Of a stretch of 7,750 nucleotides of DNA, positions 1 through 6,898 are shown in pieces; position 1 is the first letter of the stretch; each line of letters begins with the position of its first letter. A program made the translations under genes and the position numbers. The stretch comes from an uncultured Bacteroidota bacterium (GTDB taxonomy: Bacteria; Bacteroidota; Bacteroidia; NS11-12g; UBA955). The notes under the pieces are model-generated. The model did not search any database. It saw nothing but the letters and a program-made list of their open reading frames with translations, and was not told the origin of the DNA. The stretch is taken from assembly GCA_903953615.1 (NCBI GenBank), contig CAJBKH010000248.1, positions 1-7,750 of the forward strand, read 5' to 3'.

Positions 1-926
1 ACTGAATCGCCCTGGCAGAATGTTTTTGACCCACTTGCAGAAACTGATACAGATGGCAATGCATTTACTGTTACACTAGTTGATGAAGAGGTATTTGAGC
101 AAGCATTGTTATCTGTAATTTTTACAGAGAAACTACCGCTAGCTTTTACTTTTACACTTTGGGTAGTTGCTCCGTTATTCCATAAATAAGCATTTGATGC
201 ACTTGAAGTCAAAGTCACTGAATCGCCTTGACAAAACGTTTTTGATCCACTCGCAGAAACTGATACAGATGGCAAAGCATTTACTGTTATGCTAGTTGAT
301 GAAGAGGTATTTGAGCAACTATTGTTATCTGTAATTTTTACAGAGAAACTACCACTTGCTTTTACTTTTATACTTTGGGTGGTCGCACCATTGTTCCATA
401 AGTAAGTATTCGCTGCAGTAGCTGTCAATATCACTGAATCGCCCTGGCAGAATGTTTTTGACCCACTTGCAGAAACTGATACAGATGGCAATGCATTTAC
501 TGTTATGCTAGTTGATGAAGAGGTATTTGAGCAAGCATTGTTATCTGTGATTTTAACTGAGAAACTACCACTAGCTTTTACTTTTACACTTTGGGTAGTT
601 GCACCAGTGTTCCATAAATAAGCATTAGCAGAGCTCGCATTTAACAATACTGAATCGCCTTGGCAGAATGTTTTTGATCCACTCGCAGCAATTGATACAG
701 ATGGTAATGCATTTACAGTTATGCTAGTTGATGTTGATGTATTTGAACAGCTGTTATTGTCTGTAATTTTAACTGAAAAATTGCCACTTGCTTTTACTTT
801 TATACTTTGGGTGGTCGCACCATTGTTCCATAAGTAAGCATTGGATGCACTTGAAGTCAAAGTCACTGAATCGCCTTGGCAGAATGTTTTTGAACCACTC
901 GCACTAATGCTTGGGGTGGCAGGATT
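1..926 (-). repeat. Nearly identical repeat block with 432-bp double-unit periodicity
   Basis: Within the larger array, 1-73 is identical to 433-505, and 1-116 differs from 433-548 only at positions 74-75. Likewise 352-406 is identical to 784-838 over 55 bp. Both pairs are 432 bp (two units) apart. Neighbouring units (one period, 216 bp) differ more: units starting at 63 and 495 encode DNNAC while those at 279 and 711 encode DNNSC. The match is patchy, because a stretch around 197-230 is instead closest to the one around 845-878, three periods away. This suggests expansion by double units plus later exchange between copies. Confidence 0.8.
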
Positions 927-1796
927 GCTATTGCTTGAAACGCTTGTGCTAGAAGACGTAGCCGAACAACCTACGCCATTGCTAATGGTTACAGTATAAC
1001 TGCCTGCTGTCTTAACAACAATACTTTGCGATGTTGCACCATTGCTCCATGCATAAGCGGAAGCAGTACTCGATGTTAAAATAACTGAATCGCCAGTACA
1101 TAAAGCAGTTGAGCGACTCGCCGAAATGGTTGGAGTAGCTGGCGAACCATTGGCATTCACACTGGTTGAAGTAGAGGTAGCTGAACAACCACCGGCATTG
1201 GTTACTTTTACCGAATAGCTACCTGTTAAAGAAGCAGTGATGCTGCGCGTGGTGGCGCCATTGCTCCACAAATAAGTTTTTGCAGTATCAGCTGTTAATA
1301 CTACTGATCCTCCAGAACAAAAAGTAGTTGGTCCACTTGCTGTAATTTTAGCCACTGGATATGCCACCACTGCAACTATGGTAGTGGCAGATGTACCGAT
1401 GCAACCTTGTGCTGATTTAGTTTTTACACTGTATGACCCAGCCGTTTTTACTTTAATACTTGCAGTAGTATCATTGGTGCTCCATACATTTGAATGGGTA
1501 GAAGATGAAGTAAGGATAACTGAGTCTCCTGTACATATTGTTGTAGAACGATTTGCACTGATAGTAGGAATGTTTGCAGCTAAGACTTTTATTTTCGTTG
1601 TATCAGATGGCACCACACAACCTTTGCTATCTTTCACCTTAACCACATAATTGCCAGTTGTTTTTACTTTTATAGATTGTGATGTTAATCCATTACTCCA
1701 TAAATATGAATTTGAAGGAGTAGAAGTCAAACTCACTGAATCGCCTTGGCAAAAATTGGTAGCACCAGAAACACCTACTTGTGGCAAGGGTGTTGC
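1..1796 (-). repeat. Tandem array of Ig-like repeats (8 complete units and the start of a ninth)
   Basis: Nine copies of a G-[DG]-S motif recur at 216 or 219 bp. Unit bounds in coding order are 1581-1796, 1365-1580, 1146-1364, 927-1145, 711-926, 495-710, 279-494 and 63-278, with the ninth cut at 1-62. A typical unit is 72 residues: SASGSKTFCQGDSV, then YLWNNGATTQS, then GSFSVKITDNN-x-C, then a Ser/Thr-rich linker ending VNALP. Each complete unit has two cysteines, one before GDS and one after the last strand, which probably form a disulfide outside the cytoplasm. The pattern fits the CHU_C-associated Ig-like family of Bacteroidota surface proteins. The unit at 1146-1364 has GGS instead of GDS. 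Likely role: a rigid stalk holding the N-terminal head away from the cell; this is inference. Confidence 0.92.
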
Positions 1797-4700
1797 TACT
1801 GCCTTAAATTTTAATGTTTCAATATTGAGCGTTTTATCGTAATTAAAATTGTTAGAGCTAGTAAAGTGAAATTTGATAGTTGTAGGCTCTTTCCAATTAC
1901 TAGTAGTATCAAAACGATTGACTTTAATTGGCGTAAAGTTGGCGTATTTAAATATAATCCCTGTGCTATCTGTATTGATTTCAAATGGTTGGGTTTTGTT
2001 TGTAACCATTGATAAAACATTTGCTGTAACATTGACAATTGAGGTGCCGTTACATTTGATTTGGGATGGGTTGGTACTGCCGTTCCAAGTGCGTTCATTT
2101 ATAATACGACTGATAATTTTTCCTTTACTGTCGAGTATATCAAAAAAGCCTCCATGACTTGTGCCACCAAAATTAGGTTCGTTACCATCGTAATTAATGT
2201 TTCCGCTTACAGTCCATGATGTCAAACATGATATAGGTTTACCCAAATCTCTGGTAACATAGCTTGATTTTGTGTCGCTTCTGAAGCGTATTAACACATC
2301 CGGTTTTTCCAGATTAATGCTCCTAAGATTTGTTTGTACATGCCAATATTGGCTACCACTAGTATTGTCCTCTTGTGCAGAGTTTCTGTTCCATCCATAC
2401 ATACCATCGGCAAGTACAGATCTTGATGGCAGTCCTTCCATTAAATCTATACCTTCTGCGTAGGAAGGGATATCAGAAGGGTATAGGAATTTGGATGGAA
2501 TTATTTGTTTGGCCTGACTAGAACTTGACCACAACAGAGCAGCCGTACCACCATTTATTTCCATGTATACTTTGTATTTATTGCCAGCCGTCATGCTAAT
2601 AGCTGTACTACTATATTCCGTTTTCGTGGCATTATTCCACTGATTAATGACCAGTTTGCCATCTATCCATAGTTTAGCCCCTTTTGATATTTTCACATAA
2701 AACGTGTAGTTTTGGGTATAGACAGGTTGTATAAAACCAACCCATCTGGCAGAGAAATTAGCTATATTACTAATCTGTACAGGTGGTGTCTGCAGATTAA
2801 CGACAGAGTCTACTTGTGCAGATTTACGATTCACATTGTTAAGATCAGTACCGTTAAAATAGGCTCCTGTCAATCCTCCTGTTGTGGTAGAAAACGATAT
2901 TGGTAAAGCTTGTTCCACTATAGTATTCAGTCCTGTTATTTTCCATCTGTGCATACCAGAGTGCACTGCTTCGTCGTTATGATAGATGTAATAATCGCTA
3001 CCCACTTTCACCACATTAGCTGAAAAGACATTGCCGGCTAGTTCCGGAGGCGCTTCTAAATCTAGCAATACGGCATCCTTTGTAGTAATACCGAACTGTG
3101 AAATTAACAGACCATTGTCGTAAACATGGTTCCATTTGTTGGTCTGTCCGCCTTTCCATCCTTCGCCGTGATAACCCCAAAAGATATTTTTTTCCAAAGT
3201 GTACACATTCCCACCACCATAATGAACACCATTGCTGATTTCATAACTTCCATCGGTAGGAAAATCGCCCTGGTAAGCGTCTCCTGCATTTGGAGCACTT
3301 TCCTTAAAAGTGGAAGCGGCCGTTTTCCATAAGTATTTGTTATCACCAATTTTCAGGCCTGCTAAATGGTAACCTTCATTCAAAGCATTATTGAAAGTGA
3401 TGAGCATATTGGATCCTGTTTTTTCTGCAAAAGAGATACCACCGGAATAGGTGTAGTAGGAAGGCGATTTAATATCCTGTACATAAATGGAGGCAATTTT
3501 GGTCCAGTTACCCCAAATCGGATTATTAGACGTGTCGAAACCAGTCAGTTGTTTTATTTCCCAATAGCCTGAATCACCAGTAGAATTTTTGGTTCTGAAA
3601 ATCCTTCTGGTACCATCTGTGTCGATGAGTTCGTTGGAATAAGCTTCAAATTTGATGCCTGTAAGTCTTACGTTGCCAGAGGCAGGCAATTCAACAACCT
3701 CAGGGTATCTAGTAGGGACAACGGCATTATATAAGGTTGCATAGGTTTTGCCGTTACTAAGCGTCACAACATTTTGAAAAACGTTTGAGTTAAAAGTACC
3801 GTTGCGATGAGTTCCGGGAATACCAAGCTTCCAGTTCTTGTATAATGTCCACGAGCCGTTGTTGGGCGCAAGTGGTTTAGAATAATCTATTTTAAATTCC
3901 AAGAATTCATTGAACGCTCTTGTGGGATTGTTCCGGTCTACCTGTACACTATAAGTGGCGTGCAGGTACATAATATCATCGATAAAATTTCGAGAAGCAG
4001 AAAAATGCATTACCCTTTCATTGCCCCCGTCAGATACCCAGAAGGAACTATCGGATTGTAGGGCAATAAATTCCTTTTTCATTCCAATAATAGAATCGGT
4101 AAAATAGAATTTATCGTTGGTAACGGTAGGGTCTGTGGCGTATCCACCGGCCTTTCCATAGGTCCATAAGGCATTGCCTGAAAGATTGCTGTAAGACTTA
4201 ATTTGCTGACTAGTGCTGCCGTCCAGAACAATGACATTGTAATTGTTGGGAGAAACTGCTAGGGCAATAGGTTCGATTATTCCGGAAAGAGTGAGTAAAG
4301 GAGTAGAAGAAAGATTGCCTGTTGCAGTATCTATTGCATATTTTTCAACTTTATTGGCACCTGAAACAATCCATAAATTATCATTGGCATCCACACATAA
4401 TTCACGTGGGTTGGTAATTGAAATACTTCTGATTGCCGCACCTGAAGTTTTATTAAGTACATTAATAATGTTAAGGTCACCATGGGCAACAAAGAGGTAT
4501 TTACCATTTTTTTGAACCGCCAACCCAGTAGGGTTGCTTTTAGGTGAATTATTGAGAATTACGTCAATGGCTTTAGAGTATAATCTGCCTGCACCACATT
4601 GAACGGCTGTTCCATTAGGAAATGACACTTCGGCATCATTGGATACTTTGGTTGCTATCGTAAAAGCACTTTGAGCCGAGGATTTATACTGACCTCCAAA

Positions 4701-5315
4701 AGGGTCGAATCCTGCCCAATATACATAGTTGCCATCGGTAGCAACATAAGTGGCTGCGATACTCGTGCCGAAGTTGGCAAACATGATACTGATTTTATTC
4801 TGCGGTTTCTTGATGTCTAATTTGTTAATGCCAGAGGAGCCTTCGCTATAGCCGGTAGCATAATATGCATAATTGCCATAAATAGCCATACTTTCCATTC
4901 GGTAATAAGATTTAATCACAGATCCTCCATGGGTTGAATCAGAAGTATTCCCAATCACCCCCTCCCATTTATAATTCACATTATTGGAAAGTACTTTAAC
5001 AATCAAACCTGTATCAGTTATCAAATGACCTTCGTCGTCTTTTCTATCCCATGTTTTAATATGTGTTCCAGAAGGGTAGGATACACCACCCCAAAGGGTG
5101 CGGATCAGTGTACCATCTTTTTTATAGACCCCCGCACTGGTTTTAGAGGCAGTCGTCAATTTAAAGGTAAAGGGTACTAATGCATTTTGGGCGACACTAT
5201 TAAAGAATAAAAAGAAAGAGAAACAAACGGTTAGAAAATATTTTAACCAAATGGTGCTAGTTTCCTTCTGAAGCTCAAAGAGAGTTGGTTGAATGTTTGT
5301 GTAAATGCGTTTCAT
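1..5315 (-). CDS. Giant secreted PA14 / Ig-like repeat surface protein (3' end outside window)
   Basis: Start ATG is the complement of 5313-5315; the frame stays open through position 1, giving 1771 complete codons and no stop, so the C terminus is missing. Order by residue: signal peptide 1-42; FlgD-type Ig-like module about 46-110 (pattern GTLIRTLWGG, then GTHIKTWDRKDDEG); beta-rich region about 120-810 with NHL/propeller-like strands (NPTGLAVQ near 261, VSDGGNERV near 430); PA14 domain 814-945; unrecognised beta-rich domain about 950-1170; then two-cysteine Ig-like repeats from 1174 to the edge. No catalytic motif is evident. Such proteins are usually type IX-secreted adhesins or glycan-binding proteins with a C-terminal sorting domain; that part is outside the window, so export route is inference. 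No Shine-Dalgarno is visible; the leader before ATG is A-rich, typical of Bacteroidota. Spot translations across the gene are consistent with one frame and no frameshift. Exact ligand and function are unknown. Confidence 0.93.
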   Translation of the reverse strand, partial: MKRIYTNIQPTLFELQKETSTIWLKYFLTVCFSFFLFFNSVAQNALVPFTFKLTTASKTSAGVYKKDGTLIRTLWGGVSYPSGTHIKTWDRKDDEGHLITDTGLIVKVLSNNVNYKWEGVIGNTSDSTHGGSVIKSYYRMESMAIYGNYAYYATGYSEGSSGINKLDIKKPQNKISIMFANFGTSIAATYVATDGNYVYWAGFDPFGGQYKSSAQSAFTIATKVSNDAEVSFPNGTAVQCGAGRLYSKAIDVILNNSPKSNPTGLAVQKNGKYLFVAHGDLNIINVLNKTSGAAIRSISITNPRELCVDANDNLWIVSGANKVEKYAIDTATGNLSSTPLLTLSGIIEPIALAVSPNNYNVIVLDGSTSQQIKSYSNLSGNALWTYGKAGGYATDPTVTNDKFYFTDSIIGMKKEFIALQSDSSFWVSDGGNERVMHFSASRNFIDDIMYLHATYSVQVDRNNPTRAFNEFLEFKIDYSKPLAPNNGSWTLYKNWKLGIPGTHRNGTFNSNVFQNVVTLSNGKTYATLYNAVVPTRYPEVVELPASGNVRLTGIKFEAYSNELIDTDGTRRIFRTKNSTGDSGYWEIKQLTGFDTSNNPIWGNWTKIASIYVQDIKSPSYYTYSGGISFAEKTGSNMLITFNNALNEGYHLAGLKIGDNKYLWKTAASTFKESAPNAGDAYQGDFPTDGSYEISNGVHYGGGNVYTLEKNIFWGYHGEGWKGGQTNKWNHVYDNGLLISQFGITTKDAVLLDLEAPPELAGNVFSANVVKVGSDYYIYHNDEAVHSGMHRWKITGLNTIVEQALPISFSTTTGGLTGAYFNGTDLNNVNRKSAQVDSVVNLQTPPVQISNIANFSARWVGFIQPVYTQNYTFYVKISKGAKLWIDGKLVINQWNNATKTEYSSTAISMTAGNKYKVYMEINGGTAALLWSSSSQAKQIIPSKFLYPSDIPSYAEGIDLMEGLPSRSVLADGMYGWNRNSAQEDNTSGSQYWHVQTNLRSINLEKPDVLIRFRSDTKSSYVTRDLGKPISCLTSWTVSGNINYDGNEPNFGGTSHGGFFDILDSKGKIISRIINERTWNGSTNPSQIKCNGTSIVNVTANVLSMVTNKTQPFEINTDSTGIIFKYANFTPIKVNRFDTTSNWKEPTTIKFHFTSSNNFNYDKTLNIETLKFKAVATPLPQVGVSGATNFCQGDSVSLTSTPSNSYLWSNGLTSQSIKVKTTGNYVVKVKDSKGCVVPSDTTKIKVLAANIPTISANRSTTICTGDSVILTSSSTHSNVWSTNDTTASIKVKTAGSYSVKTKSAQGCIGTSATTIVAVVAYPVAKITASGPTTFCSGGSVVLTADTAKTYLWSNGATTRSITASLTGSYSVKVTNAGGCSATSTSTSVNANGSPATPTISASRSTALCTGDSVILTSSTASAYAWSNGATSQSIVVKTAGSYTVTISNGVGCSATSSSTSVSSNSNPATPSISASGSKTFCQGDSVTLTSSASNAYLWNNGATTQSIKVKASGNFSVKITDNNSCSNTSTSTSITVNALPSVSIAASGSKTFCQGDSVLLNASSANAYLWNTGATTQSVKVKASGSFSVKITDNNACSNTSSSTSITVNALPSVSVSASGSKTFCQGDSVILTATAANTYLWNNGATTQSIKVKASGSFSVKITDNNSCSNTSSSTSITVNALPSVSVSASGSKTFCQGDSVTLTSSASNAYLWNNGATTQSVKVKASGSFSVKITDNNACSNTSSSTSVTVNALPSVSVSASGSKTFCQGDS
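2480..2876 (-). other. PA14 domain within the giant surface protein (residues about 814-945)
   Basis: The segment opens with GLTGAYFNGTDL, continues with FSARWVGFIQP and YTFYVKISKGAKLWIDGK, and closes with YKVYMEINGGTAALLWSS and a final FLYPS. This order (G-x-Y-F-N, then RW-x-G-x-I-x-P, then F-x-x-x-x-x-x-G-x-x-LWIDG, then a hydrophobic E-x-x-x-G-x-A strand before LxW) is the PA14 signature. PA14 domains are beta-barrels that often bind carbohydrate, as in yeast flocculins and some glycosidases. Here it sits between a propeller-like N-terminal half and the repeat stalk, which suits a ligand-binding role, but no binding specificity can be read from the sequence. Confidence 0.85.
5190..5315 (-). 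other. Signal peptide of the giant surface protein
   Basis: The first 42 residues have a long polar start with Lys2, Arg3 and Lys25, then a hydrophobic core (residues 22-38, rich in Phe and Leu), then NSVA before Gln43. Signal peptidase I cleavage after Ala42 fits the small-x-Ala rule. The polar n-region of about 21 residues is long, but there is no other in-frame ATG near the hydrophobic core, so this start is preferred. A cysteine at residue 31 lies inside the core and is not followed by a lipobox-like end, so a lipoprotein is unlikely. Confidence 0.8.
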
Positions 5316-5551
5316 AGTGTGTGTTTTAGTTTTATGCTGTTGTTAACATATCGAATCAACCAGATTTAAAGATGCTGTCTAATTTTAAACCGATGGTATG
5401 TTCAATCATTAACATATGGTCAAAGAAAATACATATAAATAGGCTTCTATAAATTACATCTACAAAGTAGTCATTTAAGGATGTGAACGGGAATCAAAAA
5501 GCACTGAATCGGAAGGTGATTTTAGTAAAAAAAAACAAGCCTGAGTTTAAT

Positions 5552-5573
5552 ATACTAGGGAGTATTTAATACT
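5552..5573. repeat. Alternating ATACT / AGTAT / ATACT palindromes
   Basis: ATACT at 5552-5556, AGTAT at 5561-5565 and ATACT at 5569-5573 form two overlapping inverted repeats sharing the middle arm, with 4- and 3-base spacers. The right half (AGTAT-TTA-ATACT) is a perfect palindrome next to an A run. For leftward transcription the T run lies before the hairpin, so it does not look like a terminator of the upstream operon. A dimeric regulator site is possible, as is chance in AT-rich DNA. Confidence 0.3.
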
Positions 5574-5725
5574 AAAAAAAGGAGATCAAGTTTTCAACAT
5601 TTTTTCGAAAATTGTCCAAAAATAGAACACACCAAAACCTATGTCCTGCAATAGCTTTAACACCGTTTAAACAAAACAAAAAAAAACAAACTGATTGGTA
5701 TGTTTTACAGCAATTTATTAGTTTA

Positions 5726-5741
5726 AAAAAAATATTTTTTT
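5726..5741. repeat. Perfect A-tract/T-tract palindrome
   Basis: Seven A, TA, seven T make a perfect 16-base palindrome, preceded by one more A. As RNA the all-A/U stem would be weak. As DNA it is a rigid, narrow-groove tract of the kind that excludes or bends around DNA-binding proteins. Function is not evident. Confidence 0.35.
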
Positions 5742-5864
5742 ACACAACTTAAGCTATTCAAATTCCACTTTTTTACACTTTTATTTTTAGTAAACTATTA
5801 GTAATAAATACAACCTGTATTTACACCCTTTTCAGGATTCTATTCACACAAAAAAAATGCAAAT

Positions 5865-5889
5865 AAAAACATACCAAATGGTATTTTTT
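5865..5889 (-). terminator. Possible weak bidirectional terminator downstream of cutC
   Basis: ATACC (5871-5875) and GGTAT (5880-5884) pair around a 4-base loop. One mismatch outward, A5866-5869 pairs with T5886-5889, lengthening the stem. On the minus strand the stem is followed by GTTTTTATTTG and then a run of eight T, giving a U-rich tail suited to terminating cutC-operon transcripts. On the plus strand it is followed directly by T residues as well. The GC content of the stem is low (two G-C pairs) and it lies about 300 bases after the cutC stop, so the call is tentative. Confidence 0.33.
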
Positions 5890-5897
5890 AATTTTAT

Positions 5898-5923
5898 GAT
5901 TTCAAAACTTTTTGATTTCAAAA
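5898..5923. repeat. Direct repeat GATTTCAAAA, 16-base spacing
   Basis: GATTTCAAAA occurs at 5898-5907 and again at 5914-5923. The centre-to-centre distance of 16 bases is about 1.5 helical turns. It could be a pair of protein-binding half-sites or a simple local duplication in AT-rich sequence. Confidence 0.3.
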
Positions 5924-6107
5924 TTGTGTAAAATAGCATAGAATTGCTACACACCCACGATTATATCGAATTGGCTCTGGATAATTATTAGAGTTTACTG
6001 CAGATGGCTAACTACATACCGCCAATTCCCAACTTCTTGTTGCTCACAGCTTTCTTAATACTGCCTATATTTAAGCACACCAACAAAGCATTAATAAACC
6101 ACCAAAC

Positions 6108-6131
6108 GCTTTGCTTACTGCTTACCAAAGC
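6108..6131. repeat. Small inverted repeat GCTTTG / CAAAGC
   Basis: GCTTTG (6108-6113) and CAAAGC (6126-6131) form a 6-bp stem with a 12-base loop, about 55 bases downstream of the cutC stop. The loop carries heptamer-like TGCTTAC sequence related to the repeat at 6180-6207. No T run follows on the minus strand, so it is not a standard intrinsic terminator. Confidence 0.3.
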
Positions 6132-6179
6132 ATATCGCAGCAACCAATCATCACACACCTACCAATATAACGAAGCGGC

Positions 6180-6207
6180 ACTGCCTACTGCTTACTGCCT
6201 ACGGCTT
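6180..6207. repeat. Heptamer repeat ACTGCYT x4 at the cutC 3' end
   Basis: Four consecutive 7-mers are seen: ACTGCCT, ACTGCTT, ACTGCCT and ACGGCTT. Further copies or part copies lie at 6060-6066 (ACTGCCT) and 6111-6125 (TTGCTTACTGCTTAC). The repeat supplies the last codons and the TAG stop of cutC, so the C-terminal tail EAVGSKQ is repeat-derived. The flanks GAAGC (6172-6176) and GCTTC (6204-6208), with inner GGCA (6177-6180) and TGCC (6196-6199), can fold the region into a bulged hairpin spanning the stop codon. Confidence 0.6.
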
Positions 6208-6898
6208 CCACCAACCCACTCACCTCCTCTACTCCACTCACCTGAACCATTTCTTGAAAAACTGATTTACCTATACCTTGATTACTCGGCACATTCACTT
6301 TACAAGTGGCATGTAATTCGGTACAACCAGTTACAGCTATAACTTCTTTTGCATTCGCAGCTGTTACACCTGCACCTGGCAAAATTTTTATCACATGACC
6401 CAATGAAATTTGCATTTGTTTTAATATTGTTAAACCTTGCATCACATTTAAAGCACCACCGCTACTTAAAATGCGCTCGAAACCTAATTCAGCAATGGTA
6501 TGTGCTGCTTGTAATACATCTGCACTGCGGTCGATGGCACGATGGAAAGTAGCCGGTCCACCCCAAGCATCTAACAACATTTTATTGATGGCTTTATCAA
6601 CCGTTCCATTTATACTCAAACAACCAAAAACCAAACCTGCTACACCCACATTTTTACAAACTTCAATATCATATAACATAGCATCTATTTCATGGGTGTT
6701 ATAATGAAAGTCGCCACCGCGGGGCCTTATCATAACATACACCGGCAACTCTAACTGCTTTACCAAATGCATCACACCTGCCGATGGGGTACAACCACCT
6801 TCGGCCAAATTTTCGAACAACTCTATGCGATGCGCTCCACCTTTTACAGCATTCACAGCAGAGGTATAGCCATTGCAAGCAATTTCAATTGTTATCAT
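6185..6898 (-). CDS. cutC: CutC family TIM-barrel protein
   Basis: The 237-residue protein matches the CutC family along its full length: SAVNAVKGGAHRIEL (residues 13-27), EGGCTPSAG (31-39), then VMIRPRGGDFHYNTHE, GLVFGCLSINGTVD, TFHRAIDRS, RILSSGGA and LPGAGVTAANAKEV. The fold is a cytoplasmic (beta/alpha)8 barrel; no signal peptide is present. The family is named for copper tolerance, but in E. coli that phenotype has been traced to the MicL small RNA encoded in the cutC 3' region, so the protein's reaction is unsettled. Residues aligned with the two proposed copper-binding cysteines of human CutC are Ala7 and Phe28 here; Cys8 and Cys34 lie next to or near those positions. The ATG overlaps the TGA of the upstream glycosylasparaginase gene (ATGA, 6895-6898), implying translational coupling in one operon. 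The C-terminal tail is made by a heptamer repeat. Family assignment is firm; function is inference. Confidence 0.93.
   Translation of the reverse strand: MITIEIACNGYTSAVNAVKGGAHRIELFENLAEGGCTPSAGVMHLVKQLELPVYVMIRPRGGDFHYNTHEIDAMLYDIEVCKNVGVAGLVFGCLSINGTVDKAINKMLLDAWGGPATFHRAIDRSADVLQAAHTIAELGFERILSSGGALNVMQGLTILKQMQISLGHVIKILPGAGVTAANAKEVIAVTGCTELHATCKVNVPSNQGIGKSVFQEMVQVSGVEEVSGLVEAVGSKQ

Larger units (their letters stand above)
5316..6184. other. AT-rich 869-bp intergenic region without a convincing gene
   Basis: This gap separates the leftward glycosylasparaginase-cutC operon from the leftward giant surface gene, so it should hold the operon's terminator and the surface gene's promoter. 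It is strongly AT-rich with many A and T runs. I looked for the Bacteroidota promoter pattern TAnnTTTG on the minus strand upstream of 5315. Only imperfect forms appeared, such as TACTTTG (complement of 5462-5468), one base short between the half-motifs, so no promoter is called. The last bases before the ATG are A-rich and have no Shine-Dalgarno. Small palindromes and repeats inside are listed separately. Confidence 0.7.

Noticed and set aside
1..1796. Regular repeats as a CRISPR array
   Set aside because: The period is 216-219 bp, the repeats are in frame and coding throughout, and there are no short repeats with unique spacers.
1378..4515. Several plus-strand frames of 60-95 codons, and minus-strand frames at 1811-2098 and 3104-3349
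   Set aside because: All lie inside the continuous giant minus-strand gene in other frames and show no domain; they are shadows.
1..5315. Possibility that the giant gene is a broken or frameshifted pseudogene
   Set aside because: Translated samples at 1803-1860, 2283-2340, 2643-2762, 3663-3720, 4503-4620 and 5043-5315 all fit one frame with coherent domains; the gene is incomplete only because the window ends.
5462..5468. TACTTTG on the minus strand as a Bacteroidota -7 promoter box for the surface gene
   Set aside because: It is one base short of TAnnTTTG, and the nearest TTG upstream is about 25 bases away, further than the usual spacing.
5316..6184. tRNA, small RNA or transposon remnant in the spacer
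   Set aside because: I saw no cloverleaf, no transposase-like coding and no terminal inverted repeats with target duplications; short palindromes alone do not support such calls.
6004..6342. A 112-codon plus-strand reading frame overlapping the cutC 3' end
   Set aside because: About half of it is antisense to the well-supported cutC, it has no recognisable domain, and the rest is AT-rich spacer containing heptamer repeats; it looks like chance.
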